A DNA stretch of 64,000 nucleotides from Bacteroidia bacterium. Lineage in GTDB: Bacteria > Bacteroidota > Bacteroidia > Flavobacteriales > Flavobacteriaceae. The position numbers and the translations under genes are program-made. The notes beneath the pieces are model-generated. The model ran no database searches. It was not told where the DNA came from and was given only the letters and a program-made list of their open reading frames with translations. The stretch is taken from contig JAUIFO010000010.1 of assembly GCA_030430385.1 (NCBI GenBank), forward strand, positions 1 through 64,000, read 5' to 3'. Within the stretch, counting starts at the first letter, position 1. Each line of letters begins with the position of its first letter. Of the stretch, positions 1-8,657 are shown piece after piece.

Positions 1-139
1 TCCAACGGGAGAGGGTTGGAATGGAAGTTATAATGGTAGTCCAATGCCAACGAGTGATTATTGGTTTGTGGTAGAATACAATGAACCAAACACTGGAGAG
101 CGAAAAGAATTTAAAGCCCACTTTACCCTGAAAAGATAA
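1..139 (+). CDS. T9SS type B sorting-domain protein, C-terminal fragment
   Basis: Only the last 45 codons lie in the window; the reading frame is open from base 2 to a TAA at 137-139. The visible residues contain GEGWNGSYNG, SDYWFVVEY and a final EFKAHFTLKR, the signature of the gliding-motility-associated type B C-terminal domain that directs secretion through the type IX system of Bacteroidota. The protein is therefore secreted or surface-attached; its function lies upstream, outside the window. A strong terminator follows directly. Recognition of the domain is secure; nothing can be said about the rest. Confidence 0.88.
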   Translation, partial: PTGEGWNGSYNGSPMPTSDYWFVVEYNEPNTGERKEFKAHFTLKR

Positions 140-152
140 AGTGAATGGATAA

Positions 153-191
153 AAAAAGAAGGCTATGTTTAATTACATAGCCTTCTTTTTT
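153..191. terminator. Bidirectional Rho-independent terminator
   Basis: A 13-bp perfect stem (155-167 with 176-188, core AAGAAGGCTATG) with an 8-nt loop ends in a T run on the + strand and an A run on the other side. It closes the type B sorting-domain gene on + and the OmpP1-family gene arriving from the right on -. Confidence 0.9.
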
Positions 192-209
192 TAGATAATT
201 TAAATATGT

Positions 210-1727
210 TTATAGGTTAAATACTAAAGATAAAGTTACATTAGAATTTACATTATCAACAGTAGCTGCATCAGTTAAACCAACTGAAAATAATGGATTG
301 TTAACGGTTCTTTGTGCTTGGTCAAACGTTAAATCTAATCGAGTATCACCAAAATTATAACCTAATCCTAAAGAATATCCAGTTAAATCACCTACAAAGT
401 CATCATCTTTATACGGACTTTCTTCAAAACGATAACCGCCTCTAAAACTGAATTGCTTGTACTTATATTCACCACCAAATTTGTAGGTGTTTGATACTGT
501 AAAGGCATTTTCAATTATTCGGTTTTGAGAAGAAAAGTATGCATCAGAAGTTGGTCTAAATTCCATGTTTGTATAATCTCTTCTTGAGTAATCAAAACTT
601 AATAAACCTTTGTCAGCAAATACGTAAGCTAAACTACCTGTTATCTTACCTGGGGATTGAAGTTTATAGTCAGGGAATATATTTATGATATTCGGGTTAA
701 CAATAGCTGTAAAACTTTCATTTGTATCGTCAACAATAGTAGAAATACTTTGTGTGGTTTCTTCAGTAATTGTAAACCAAGTAGGAGAATCATAAGTAAA
801 ACCAGCTCTCAATTCATTAGTTAATTTATAAATAGCCCCTAACTGAAAAGAAAATCCATTTCCGCGAGTAAAAAGCGTATTATCAAAATCAACAGACCTT
901 ACTAAAGATCCAGGGTTAGAATTCGATTCATTAAAACTGGTAACACGTTCATAATTTATAAAATGCGCATTTAAGTTTAAGCCCAAATATAACTTGTCTT
1001 CATATTGAGTGGCAGCATTAAAACTTACTTTACCATTATATCCTGATGCAACATAATTGTAATTTTGATTGAAATTTCCTTCTGCTATATTGGAAGTGTA
1101 ACTAGTATTTTCATCAGTGTCATTAATAGGCTCTAAAATATATGACTCATATCCAAGAAAAGCTTGCTGATTTTCAAATCCGTAAAATGAACCAATTTCA
1201 CCATAAGCTTGTGAAATTGTTTCACCTGGAAACGCCGATATTTCATCAAGTCTTAATCCTTGAGCGTAGGCTAGAAAATAATTATCAATTGAGTTATTAT
1301 TGATGCCACTCGCAAACCATTGGTCATCATAGCTTGCTGTTTTGTCATAAGCTATACCTAAGGTGAATTTTTTCCAAGAAGCATTTTCATTGGTATTTCT
1401 AAATACAAATACGCCACCTCCTTGATGTAGATCAATTTTAGATTCTGACGAAGAATTAGTTCCATTAAAATACGAAATATCATTATTGGTGTTAAGACTT
1501 GATAATGAGAAAGAAGCGTGACTTCTGTTGAAAATTGCTGATCCCGCTGGATTTAAACTTACGGCTGACATATCACCTCCTAAGGCTCCAAAAGCACCAC
1601 TCAGAGCTCTAAAGCGAGCAGTACCTTGAATGTCGTTTTGCGAGTATCTTAATGCATCTGTAATATCTTGACCAATAACATTGGACATAGCAAAGACACT
1701 CAATATAAATATTGTTAACTTTTTCAT
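210..1727 (-). CDS. OmpP1/FadL/TodX-family outer membrane transport protein
   Basis: The 505-residue product starts with a signal peptide (MKKLTIFILSVFAMSNVIGQ) and then the family's N-terminal stretch, including RALSGAFGALGGD and SAVSLNPAGSAIF, which in FadL-type channels forms the plug and first strands. The remainder alternates polar and aromatic residues like a beta-barrel and ends in the strand NVTLSLVFNL. Family members move hydrophobic compounds across the outer membrane; the substrate here cannot be inferred. It lies 41 nt downstream of the Trp-rich lipoprotein gene on the same strand, so co-transcription is likely. Length is normal for the Bacteroidota family. Confidence 0.88.
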   Translation of the reverse strand: MKKLTIFILSVFAMSNVIGQDITDALRYSQNDIQGTARFRALSGAFGALGGDMSAVSLNPAGSAIFNRSHASFSLSSLNTNNDISYFNGTNSSSESKIDLHQGGGVFVFRNTNENASWKKFTLGIAYDKTASYDDQWFASGINNNSIDNYFLAYAQGLRLDEISAFPGETISQAYGEIGSFYGFENQQAFLGYESYILEPINDTDENTSYTSNIAEGNFNQNYNYVASGYNGKVSFNAATQYEDKLYLGLNLNAHFINYERVTSFNESNSNPGSLVRSVDFDNTLFTRGNGFSFQLGAIYKLTNELRAGFTYDSPTWFTITEETTQSISTIVDDTNESFTAIVNPNIINIFPDYKLQSPGKITGSLAYVFADKGLLSFDYSRRDYTNMEFRPTSDAYFSSQNRIIENAFTVSNTYKFGGEYKYKQFSFRGGYRFEESPYKDDDFVGDLTGYSLGLGYNFGDTRLDLTFDQAQRTVNNPLFSVGLTDAATVDNVNSNVTLSLVFNL

Positions 1728-1768
1728 GCTAATTTTTATGAATTAAATATTAAGGTATTGTTTTGAAA

Positions 1769-2818
1769 TTATCTGCGACGTCCAGAACTTCCTCTACTAG
1801 ATGATCTTGAAACTCCAGAGGATCTAGAGCCACCTGAACTTCTCATTGTTGAAGAACTTCCTCTACTTGACCTTGATGGAGACATTCTAGTACTAGACCT
1901 GCTGCTGCCACTTCTTGGTCTTGAAATAGAGCTGCTTCTCGTATTGCTTCTTGGTCTTATTGAACTATTAGATCGAGTTCGGGTAGATGCCCCTCTTCTA
2001 ATTGTCGAGTTGTTACTTCTTCTGATACCAGAGTTACTTCTAACGCTTCTTGAGTTGCCTCGAGTGAGTCTGGAATTATTATTTCTTCTTGAGTAAGCTG
2101 TTGCACTTCTTCGTGAAATAGAACTTCTATTATAGGCAAGGTTTGAGCCTCTACGTCCGCTGTTATAAGCTATTCCTCTGTTATTGTAATAATAACCATT
2201 AAATCCTGGAGGACACCAGCCAGCATTCCAGCCCCATCCTGCATTCCATCCCCAACCATAATTCCAAGCTAGGCCATAATTCCAACCCCAGTTATTCCAT
2301 CCCCAACCAGTGTTCCAGCCCCAGCCGTAATTCCAACCCCAAGGTCTATTCCATCCCCAACTGTTCCAACCCCAAGGTCTATTCCATCCCCAACCATAGT
2401 TCCAAGCTAAAGCATTATTCCAGCCCCAGCCGTAATCAATGTAATTTATGGTGATGTTATCATTGGCTTGACCCCAACCAGGTTGACTTATTCTTTCGTC
2501 TTGATTGTCATCCGCATAATCACCTTCGTAAGAGTCAATATCTGTGAATATAATATCTTCTTCACCTGTTAATGTACTGTACTGATTTACTTTTTCACCG
2601 AAATAGTTTTTGTAATAACTACTTGAATTACTGGTTTCGCTTTCAGCAGGTGTGTAGTTTTCTACTTGAGAATCGTTAGTTGCAACTTCTCTTTCTCCAT
2701 AAATACCATCAGAATCATTACCAACGTATTGATATGATCCACATGATGCTAAAAGTAAACTGAAACCAAGTACAACAAAAAATGGCAATTTCGTTTTGAT
2801 GTAGTTATTAAATCGCAT
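1769..2818 (-). CDS. Gly-Trp-Asn-repeat lipoprotein with Arg/Ser-rich tail
   Basis: No function is known to me; automatic annotations of similar genes beside proS are unhelpful. Numbered from ATG 2816-2818, a signal peptide ends in a lipobox LLLASC with Cys26, so the protein is a lipoprotein. A low-complexity acidic region follows, then 74 residues holding 23 Trp in units such as YGWGWN, RPWGWN and AGWGWN, and finally more than 100 residues made mostly of Arg and Ser. An upstream in-frame ATG exists at 2845, but a TATTTTTG promoter box lies immediately before it (2848-2855), so transcription would begin at or within those codons; 2818 is the better start. The gene is divergent from proS and followed by an OmpP1-family gene. 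Confidence 0.72.
   Translation of the reverse strand: MRFNNYIKTKLPFFVVLGFSLLLASCGSYQYVGNDSDGIYGEREVATNDSQVENYTPAESETSNSSSYYKNYFGEKVNQYSTLTGEEDIIFTDIDSYEGDYADDNQDERISQPGWGQANDNITINYIDYGWGWNNALAWNYGWGWNRPWGWNSWGWNRPWGWNYGWGWNTGWGWNNWGWNYGLAWNYGWGWNAGWGWNAGWCPPGFNGYYYNNRGIAYNSGRRGSNLAYNRSSISRRSATAYSRRNNNSRLTRGNSRSVRSNSGIRRSNNSTIRRGASTRTRSNSSIRPRSNTRSSSISRPRSGSSRSSTRMSPSRSSRGSSSTMRSSGGSRSSGVSRSSSRGSSGRRR
2216..2434. repeat. In-frame tandem repeat encoding GWGWN units
   Basis: Within the lipoprotein gene the DNA repeats degenerate units of about 18 and 33-36 bases (recurring ATTCCAACCCCA and CCATCCCCAACC on the + strand), each encoding a G-W-G-W-N type block. Near-identical neighbours make expansion and contraction by slippage or recombination likely. 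Confidence 0.8.
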
Positions 2819-2847
2819 ATCTCTTTGTTTTTTATTGTTGAACATTA

Positions 2848-2855
2848 CAAAAATA
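2848..2855 (-). promoter_or_regulatory. -7 box for the Trp-rich lipoprotein gene
   Basis: Read on the minus strand these bases are TATTTTTG, a perfect match to the Bacteroidota -7 consensus TAnnTTTG. It lies 2 nt before the ATG at 2845, which argues for translation from the ATG at 2818 with a leader of about 20 A-rich bases. No clear TTG lies at the right distance upstream. Confidence 0.6.
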
Positions 2856-2877
2856 GTTAGTTTTGTTGAACTATTTT
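2853..2877. repeat. Inverted repeat between lipoprotein gene and proS
   Basis: AAATAGTT and AACTATTT arms surround a short centre (AGTTTTGTTG) in the divergent intergenic region, overlapping the lipoprotein -7 box. It could be an operator or part of the proS leader; the sequence alone does not decide. Confidence 0.4.
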
Positions 2878-2919
2878 TTTATTTAACATAGTCACAATTT
2901 TTGTGCCAAACCCTTAAGA

Positions 2920-4398
2920 ATGAGTAAAAATCTTACAAGTAGAGCAGAAGACTATTCCAAATGGTATAACGAATTGGTAGTTAAGGCTGATTTAGCTGAA
3001 AACTCAGCAGTTCGTGGCTGTATGGTAATTAAACCTTATGGATATGCTATATGGGAAAAAATGCAAGCCGAATTAGATCGTATGTTCAAAGATACTGGAC
3101 ATCAAAATGCCTATTTCCCTTTGTTTGTACCAAAGAGCTTGTTTGAAGCTGAAGAAAAAAATGCTGAGGGATTTGCTAAAGAATGTGCTGTTGTTACACA
3201 TTACAGATTACAAAATGATCCTGATGCTGAAGGTAAACTAAGAGTTGATCCTGAAGCAAAACTTGAGGAAGAACTTGTAGTAAGACCTACTAGTGAAGCT
3301 ATCATATGGAATACCTATAAAGGATGGATTCAAAGTTATAGGGATTTACCAATTTTAATTAATCAATGGGCAAATGTTGTTCGTTGGGAAATGAGAACAC
3401 GTTTGTTTTTGAGAACTGCCGAATTTTTATGGCAAGAAGGACATACAGCTCATGCTACTGAAAAAGAAGCGATGACTGAAGCTGAGTTGATGAATAATGT
3501 ATATGCTAATTTTGCTCAAAACTTTATGGCTATTCCAGTTGTTAAAGGTTTGAAAACTGAAAGCGAACGATTTGCTGGAGCAGTTGAAACCTTTTGTATT
3601 GAAGCTTTGATGCAAGATGGTAAAGCGCTTCAAGCTGGTACCTCTCACTTTCTTGGTCAGAATTTTGCTAAAGCTTTTGATGTGAAGTTTACAAATAATG
3701 AAGGTCAACTGGATTATGTTTGGGCAACTTCTTGGGGAGTTTCAACACGATTAATGGGAGCTTTGATTATGACGCATAGCGATGATAAAGGGTTGGTCTT
3801 GCCTCCAAATCTTGCACCTTGGCAAGTTGTGATTGTACCTATTTACAAGAATGATGATCAATTGGATGCAATTACCAATAGAGCGAACGAGATTATTGAA
3901 TCGTTAAAATCTGTTGGTGTTTCATGTAAGTTTGATGGAAGAACCACACTTCGTCCAGGCGCTAAATTTGCTCAGCATGAGTTACAAGGTGTGCCACTTC
4001 GTATAGCAATTGGACCGAAGGATATGGATAACAATACTGTTGAATTGGCAAGGCGTGATACGCTTACTAAAGAAATCATTCCAATGGATGATATTGGAAC
4101 AAAAATTAATAGTCTTCTAAAAACAATTCAAGAGGCCTTATTTACCAAAGCATTAAATTTCAGAGATTCACATATCACTGAAGTGGATGATTTTGAAACG
4201 TTTAAAAGCGTATTAGAAACTAAAACTGGATTTATTTCAGCGCATTGGGATGGCACTCCTGAAACGGAACAAAAAATAAAAGAGTTAACCAAGGCAACTA
4301 TTAGATGTATTCCTTCTGATGTTAAAGACGAAGCTGGTAAATGTGTGTTAACAGGGAATCCATCAAAAAGAAGAGTTCTATTTGCAAAGGCGTACTAA
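2920..4398 (+). CDS. proS: Prolyl-tRNA synthetase (short, eukaryote/archaeal-like type)
   Basis: The 492-residue class II synthetase charges tRNA-Pro with proline. Motif 2 is visible around [20 protein letters not shown], the proline/ATP pocket around [16 protein letters not shown] and [15 protein letters not shown], and motif 3 in [16 protein letters not shown]-terminal anticodon-binding domain follows (about 300-400) and then the extra C-terminal domain ending in AKAY. There is no YbaK-like editing insert, which is normal for this class and for Bacteroidota. Start ATG 2920 gives [16 protein letters not shown], the usual N-terminus. The gene is divergent from the lipoprotein gene. Confidence 0.97.
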   Translation: MSKNLTSRAEDYSKWYNELVVKADLAENSAVRGCMVIKPYGYAIWEKMQAELDRMFKDTGHQNAYFPLFVPKSLFEAEEKNAEGFAKECAVVTHYRLQNDPDAEGKLRVDPEAKLEEELVVRPTSEAIIWNTYKGWIQSYRDLPILINQWANVVRWEMRTRLFLRTAEFLWQEGHTAHATEKEAMTEAELMNNVYANFAQNFMAIPVVKGLKTESERFAGAVETFCIEALMQDGKALQAGTSHFLGQNFAKAFDVKFTNNEGQLDYVWATSWGVSTRLMGALIMTHSDDKGLVLPPNLAPWQVVIVPIYKNDDQLDAITNRANEIIESLKSVGVSCKFDGRTTLRPGAKFAQHELQGVPLRIAIGPKDMDNNTVELARRDTLTKEIIPMDDIGTKINSLLKTIQEALFTKALNFRDSHITEVDDFETFKSVLETKTGFISAHWDGTPETEQKIKELTKATIRCIPSDVKDEAGKCVLTGNPSKRRVLFAKAY

Positions 4399-4426
4399 TT
4401 TTTTTTCAAAAAAAATCGCATAGGTA

Positions 4427-4456
4427 TTGCAACATTTAAAAATAGTTGTATTTTTG
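4427..4456 (+). promoter_or_regulatory. Promoter for tRNA-Glu and rpsT
   Basis: TTG at 4427-4429, a 19-nt spacer and TATTTTTG at 4449-4456 match both Bacteroidota promoter elements. The start point should be near 4460, about 80 nt before the tRNA, and the transcript probably continues into rpsT. Confidence 0.7.
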
Positions 4457-4542
4457 CATCCGCAATGAAGAATTGCATGTTCATTTGAATAGTAAGATTA
4501 TTATTGATTAAATTTTAATTTTACGCTTGAAATTTAACAAAT

Positions 4543-4614
4543 GGCCCGTTCGTCTATCGGCTAGGACGCCAGGTTTTCATCCTGGTAAGAGGGGTTCGAT
4601 TCCCCTACGGGCTA
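4543..4614 (+). tRNA. tRNA-Glu (TTC anticodon)
   Basis: A 72-nt cloverleaf: acceptor GGCCCGT pairs with ACGGGCT (one G-T pair), anticodon stem CCAGG/CCTGG encloses TTTTCAT with anticodon TTC, and the T arm reads GGGGTTCGATTCCCC. No CCA is encoded. It ends 23 nt before the rpsT start codon, so tRNA and mRNA are likely cut from one transcript. Confidence 0.97.
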
Positions 4615-4637
4615 CAATTTTTAACATAAAGAATACA

Positions 4638-4889
4638 ATGGCAAATCATAAGTCAGCTTTAAAAAGAATTAGAAGTAACGAAAAGAAGCGTTTAACAAAC
4701 AGATATCAGCATAAAACAACTCGTAATGCTATCAAAAAGTTGCGCGAAATGGATAAGGCTAAAGATGCTCAAGCATTTTTACCATCTGTTATTTCTATGA
4801 TTGACAAATTAGCAAAGAATAATGTTATTCATAATAACAAAGCTGCTAACTTGAAATCTAAATTAGTTAAACACGTCGCTGCTTTATAA
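4638..4889 (+). CDS. rpsT: 30S ribosomal protein S20
   Basis: The 83-residue basic protein begins MANHKSALKRIRSNEKKR and contains the usual TRNAIKKLRE helix and a C-terminal NKAANLKSKLVKHVA helix; it binds 16S rRNA in the small subunit. The frame is open upstream through the tRNA, but family alignment and tRNA position fix ATG 4638. It is followed by its own terminator. Confidence 0.97.
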   Translation: MANHKSALKRIRSNEKKRLTNRYQHKTTRNAIKKLREMDKAKDAQAFLPSVISMIDKLAKNNVIHNNKAANLKSKLVKHVAAL

Positions 4890-4912
4890 TAAACGCAGTA
4901 GCATAAATATAA

Positions 4913-4945
4913 TAGAAAGTCTTTCGTTTTGAAAGGCTTTTTTTA
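4913..4945 (+). terminator. rpsT terminator
   Basis: AAAGTCTTTC pairs with GAAAGGCTTT (one G-T) around a GTTTT loop, followed by a T run. Confidence 0.85.
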
Positions 4946-4961
4946 TTGATGCAATACAAAT

Positions 4962-4994
4962 AAAAAACCTCGAATATCATATTCGAGGTTTTTA
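4962..4994 (-). terminator. rho terminator
   Basis: AAAACCTCGAAT pairs with ATTCGAGGTTTT around ATCAT, flanked by A and T runs, 20 nt past the rho stop codon on the minus strand. Confidence 0.85.
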
Positions 4995-5013
4995 TGTTTA
5001 AAAGAATTTTGAA

Positions 5014-6639
5014 TTAGCCATTCATTGAAATCAAGAACTCTTCATTGTTTCTTGTTTGCTTGAATCGCTCATTAATAAATTCCATAGCTTCAACAGGATT
5101 CATATCAGCTAAATATTTTCGCATTACCCACATTCTTTGGATAGTGGTGTCTTCTAAGAGTAAGTCATCACGTCTTGTACTTGATGATGTAAGGTCAATC
5201 GCTGGGAATATTCTTCGGTTTGAAATCTTACGATCTAACTGAAGCTCCATATTACCTGTACCTTTAAATTCTTCAAAGATAACTTCGTCCATTTTTGAGC
5301 CAGTTTCAGTAAGCGCTGTTGCTATAATGGTTAAAGAACCACCATTTTCAATGTTACGAGCTGCTCCAAAGAAACGTTTTGGTTTGTGTAAAGCATTGGC
5401 ATCAACACCACCACTTAAAATTTTACCTGAAGCTGGTTGAACAGTATTGTAGGCTCTGGCTAATCTGGTGATTGAATCAAGAAGTATTACAACATCATGA
5501 CCACACTCTACCAAACGCTTCGCTTTTTCTAGAACAATGTTTGCAATCTTCACGTGCTCATGTGCTTCTTTGTCGAAAGTTGAAGCAATAACTTCTCCGC
5601 GAACATTTCGCTGCATATCTGTTACTTCTTCCGGACGTTCATCAATCAATAATATCATTTGATATACTTCAGGATGATTAGCTGCGATTGCATTAGCAAC
5701 ATCTTTAAGAAGCATCGTCTTACCAGTTTTAGGTTGCGATACAATCATACCACGTTGTCCTTTTCCGATAGGCGAAAACAAATCCATTATTCTTGTTGAA
5801 ATTGTACTTTGTTTTTCAGCAATATCAAATTTTTCTTTTGGAAATAATGGTGTAAGATGCTCGAAGGATACACGATCTCTAACTACCTCAGGTTTCTGAC
5901 CATTAATCTTACTTACCTTAATTAAAGGGAAGTATTTCTCTCCTTCTTTAGGAGGTCGCACATGGCCCAAAACAGTATCACCAGTTTTTAAACCAAATAA
6001 TCTAATCTGAGATTGCGATACATAAATGTCATCTGGAGACGATAGGTAATTGTAGTCTGATGAACGTAAAAAACCATAACCATCTTGCATAATATCTAAA
6101 ACACCTTCACTTTGAATGATAGCATCAAACTCAAAATCGGGTTCTCTGTAGCGATTGCGATTGTCTTTGTTACCATTATTCTTGTCTTTAGAACGCTGCT
6201 GGTTGTTTTGTTTGTTGTTATCGTTATTCTTCTGACGGTTGTTTTTGTTGTCATTAGAATTCTTTGAGCGATTATCACCATTCTGACGATTGTCGTTATT
6301 CTGATTTTTTCGCTGCTGATTATTATCTTTCCTTTCTTTTGAATTAGATTTCGATGAAGCATCATCTGTTTTGTTTTCTAATTCCATCTTCTGTTGCGAA
6401 GGATTGTCGTCTGCTTTTTTCTGAACTCGCGTTCTTTGTCTTTTTTGCTGCGTAGGTTTCTTAGGTTCCTCTTTTGAAACGTCTTTTTTAACTAGATCTG
6501 GATTTGCAGCTTGAAAATCAAGGATCTGATAAACCAAATCCAATTTTTTTAAACTTCTGTACTTAGGAACTTTTAAATTTTGAGCAATTTCCTGAAGTTC
6601 AGGAAGCTTCTTTGCTTTTAATTCGGAGATTTCGAACAT
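5014..6639 (-). CDS. rho: Transcription termination factor Rho with Asn/Gln-rich insert
   Basis: The 541-residue hexameric RNA-dependent ATPase ends transcription at Rho-dependent sites. An N-terminal SAP-like Rho domain (residues 1-50, [17 protein letters not shown]) is followed by about 110 residues of Asn, Gln, Lys, Asp and Arg, then the RNA-binding OB fold ([20 protein letters not shown]), the P-loop ([14 protein letters not shown]), Walker B ([16 protein letters not shown]) and the C-terminal [24 protein letters not shown] region. The insert makes it longer than the roughly 420 residues of E. coli Rho. Such inserts are usual in Bacteroidota, and one has been linked to phase separation in Bacteroides. 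It is divergent from the DUF4293 gene. Confidence 0.97.
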   Translation of the reverse strand: MFEISELKAKKLPELQEIAQNLKVPKYRSLKKLDLVYQILDFQAANPDLVKKDVSKEEPKKPTQQKRQRTRVQKKADDNPSQQKMELENKTDDASSKSNSKERKDNNQQRKNQNNDNRQNGDNRSKNSNDNKNNRQKNNDNNKQNNQQRSKDKNNGNKDNRNRYREPDFEFDAIIQSEGVLDIMQDGYGFLRSSDYNYLSSPDDIYVSQSQIRLFGLKTGDTVLGHVRPPKEGEKYFPLIKVSKINGQKPEVVRDRVSFEHLTPLFPKEKFDIAEKQSTISTRIMDLFSPIGKGQRGMIVSQPKTGKTMLLKDVANAIAANHPEVYQMILLIDERPEEVTDMQRNVRGEVIASTFDKEAHEHVKIANIVLEKAKRLVECGHDVVILLDSITRLARAYNTVQPASGKILSGGVDANALHKPKRFFGAARNIENGGSLTIIATALTETGSKMDEVIFEEFKGTGNMELQLDRKISNRRIFPAIDLTSSSTRRDDLLLEDTTIQRMWVMRKYLADMNPVEAMEFINERFKQTRNNEEFLISMNG

Positions 6640-6818
6640 GTATGTTTTCTAAATTATGTTATATATAATGAAATTGATTAATTTCTAACTTTTCTAATAA
6701 AATGACTAGTGGGAAAAACTTGAAAAAAATCTGAAGATTAACTCGCTGTTATTCTGATGCGTAACAGATTGTCTATGCAATAATACAATTTTATTTATAA
6801 TTTTTAAAAAGAAACTAT

Positions 6819-6826
6819 TAATTTTG
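6819..6826 (+). promoter_or_regulatory. -7 box for the DUF4293 gene
   Basis: TAATTTTG matches the TAnnTTTG consensus 20 nt before the start codon. No properly spaced TTG is visible. Confidence 0.5.
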
Positions 6827-6846
6827 TCGCTCGTATTAAAAAATCA

Positions 6847-7257
6847 ATGATACAACGTATTCAAACCGTATATTTATTTCTAGCAGCAGTGTGTTCTGCA
6901 GGTCTTATTTTTGTATTTCATTTATGGACCAATGCAGCTGAAACACCAGTGTTTGCCAAAGATGATTATTTGTATTTAGGTTTGTTTTTGGGTTCCGCTT
7001 TGTTATCTTTGATTTCGATATTTAGTTATAAAAATCGGAAAACTCAATTTGTTTTGGGTCGACTGAACATCATATTAAACTTTATTTTACTAGGATTATT
7101 TGTAGTTCAATCACTAAATTTATCTGGAGAAGCTGATGTTTCTGAGAAAGGTATTGGGATTCTTCTGCCTATTTTATCTATCGTGTTTTTGGTGTTAGCC
7201 AATAAAGCCATAAAAAAGGATGAAGATCTTGTAAAATCTGTTGATCGACTGAGGTAA
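6847..7257 (+). CDS. DUF4293 family membrane protein
   Basis: The 136-residue protein has four hydrophobic segments and the family ends MIQRIQTVYLFLA and ANKAIKKDEDLVKSVDRLR. DUF4293 is restricted to Bacteroidota and is commonly next to rho, as here; its function is unknown. The conserved charged C-terminus after the last membrane helix probably faces the cytoplasm. A terminator follows. Confidence 0.88.
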   Translation: MIQRIQTVYLFLAAVCSAGLIFVFHLWTNAAETPVFAKDDYLYLGLFLGSALLSLISIFSYKNRKTQFVLGRLNIILNFILLGLFVVQSLNLSGEADVSEKGIGILLPILSIVFLVLANKAIKKDEDLVKSVDRLR

Positions 7258-7284
7258 ACCTATTATCTTAATTATTTTAGTGCG

Positions 7285-7317
7285 TAAACCCAAGGTGAAG
7301 ACCTTGGGTTTTTTTAT
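7285..7317. terminator. Bidirectional terminator between DUF4293 and phosphoesterase genes
   Basis: AAACCCAAGGT pairs with ACCTTGGGTTT around GAAG, with T and A tails. The T tail overlaps the stop codon (7314-7316) of the converging phosphoesterase gene. Confidence 0.88.
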
Positions 7318-7808
7318 CGCTTTGAAAATTCTATCACTTCAAGATTGTCAATAGTATTTTTATCAATGGTAAAGCGTAACATCGTTCTTGTTTTATGAAA
7401 TCCGTGTTTTCCTGCTGCTCCTGGATTCATATGAAGTAAATTATAACGCTTGTCTGGCATAACTTTTAATATATGCGAATGACCAGTAATGAAGAGTTTA
7501 GGTGGATTGGTCTGTATAATTTCTCTGGTTTTCATATTGTATTTTGGAGGATGGCCACCAATATGTGTAATCCAAACATCAACTCCTTCACACATAAATC
7601 GAAGATGCTCAGGAAATTCAACTCTTGCTTCAGCATTGTCTATATTACCATAAACTGCGCGCAAAGGTTTTAAAGCCTTAATCGCATCAGTGACTTGTAA
7701 GTCGCCAATATCTCCAGCATGCCATACTTCATCAGCTTGCTTGACATATTTTAAGATGGCATCATCTATATAACTGTGCGTATCAGAAAGTAATAAGATT
7801 CTAGTCAT
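7314..7808 (-). CDS. YfcE/MJ0936-type metallophosphoesterase
   Basis: The 164-residue calcineurin-like fold has all metal-binding motifs in order: SDTHS (residues 8-12), HAGDIGD, YGNIDN, THIGGHPP and GHSH, then NPGAAGKHG. Relatives are Mn2+-dependent phosphodiesterases with broad activity on model substrates; the natural substrate is unclear. It is short and single-domain, as usual. It is divergent from truA, with about 100 nt between the two start codons. Confidence 0.9.
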   Translation of the reverse strand: MTRILLLSDTHSYIDDAILKYVKQADEVWHAGDIGDLQVTDAIKALKPLRAVYGNIDNAEARVEFPEHLRFMCEGVDVWITHIGGHPPKYNMKTREIIQTNPPKLFITGHSHILKVMPDKRYNLLHMNPGAAGKHGFHKTRTMLRFTIDKNTIDNLEVIEFSKR

Positions 7809-7856
7809 AGGTTTTAGTTTCAGAAATCAAAATCTTTATTATTTGTTAATCTGAAG

Positions 7857-7884
7857 TTGATTATTGTAAAACTGTATATCTTTG
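7857..7884 (+). promoter_or_regulatory. truA promoter
   Basis: TTG at 7857-7859, a 17-nt spacer and TATCTTTG at 7877-7884 match both elements of the Bacteroidota promoter; 25 nt separate it from the truA start codon. Confidence 0.65.
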
Positions 7885-7909
7885 TTCTGTTACAAAAATA
7901 AAGGAATAC

Positions 7910-8656
7910 TTGAGATATTTTATAGTGTTGTCATATAATGGAAGTGAGTATCATGGTTGGCAAATTCAACCCAATGCTATAACAGTTCAAGAGGTTATTG
8001 AAGATGCATTTACAAAACTACTTCGATATGATATTGCCATTGTTGGAGCTGGCCGAACAGATGCTGGTGTTCATGCTTCTCAAATGGTTGCGCATTTTGA
8101 TGTGAGTCAGCCAATTGATGATAATCTTATTTTTAAATTGAATTCTTTTTTACCTAAAGATATTGCGATACATGATATTTACAATGTAACTGATGAAGCA
8201 CACGCAAGATTTGATGCTTTAAGCAGAACCTATATTTATAAAATAGCACAGTATAAAAATGTGTTCAACTATGATTTTGCCTATGCTTTAGGAAATACTC
8301 TAGATCTCGACAAAATGAATGAGGCTTGTCAAATCTTATACACTTATAATGATTTTCAATGCTTTTCTAAAGTGCATACAGATGTAAAAACGTATCATTG
8401 TACTATCATGTTAGCTTCTTGGACATCAATTGATGGAGAAATACATTTTACAATTAAAGCTGATCGTTTTTTGCGTAATATGGTTAGAGCTATTGTAGGT
8501 ACAATGATCAACATTGGTTTAGGGAAACTTGAGGTTAATGATTTGCATCACATCATACAGTCAAAAAATAGAGGAGAAGCAGGGTATTCTGTGCCAGCAC
8601 ACGGATTGTACTTAACACAAATAGAGTATCCAAAAACAATAAGACCACATAATTAA
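7910..8656 (+). CDS. truA: tRNA pseudouridine synthase A
   Basis: The 248-residue enzyme makes pseudouridine at positions 38-40 of the tRNA anticodon arm. The catalytic Asp is Asp51 in GAGRTDAGVHASQM; RYFIVLSYNGSEYHGWQIQ at the start and FLRNMVRAIVGTMINIG near the end are family hallmarks. Translation begins at a TTG codon: no in-frame ATG lies near enough, and this start gives the normal N-terminus. It ends one base before the ABC exporter gene, so the two are translationally close. Confidence 0.95.
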   Translation: MRYFIVLSYNGSEYHGWQIQPNAITVQEVIEDAFTKLLRYDIAIVGAGRTDAGVHASQMVAHFDVSQPIDDNLIFKLNSFLPKDIAIHDIYNVTDEAHARFDALSRTYIYKIAQYKNVFNYDFAYALGNTLDLDKMNEACQILYTYNDFQCFSKVHTDVKTYHCTIMLASWTSIDGEIHFTIKADRFLRNMVRAIVGTMINIGLGKLEVNDLHHIIQSKNRGEAGYSVPAHGLYLTQIEYPKTIRPHN

Positions 8657-8657
8657 T

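Noticed and set aside
2216..2434. CRISPR-like repetition
   Set aside because: Repeats are degenerate, contiguous and in frame with GWGWN protein blocks; there are no unique spacers.
4527..4640. Upstream extension of the rpsT frame
   Set aside because: It reads through the tRNA-Glu gene; S20 proteins start MANHKSALKR at 4638.
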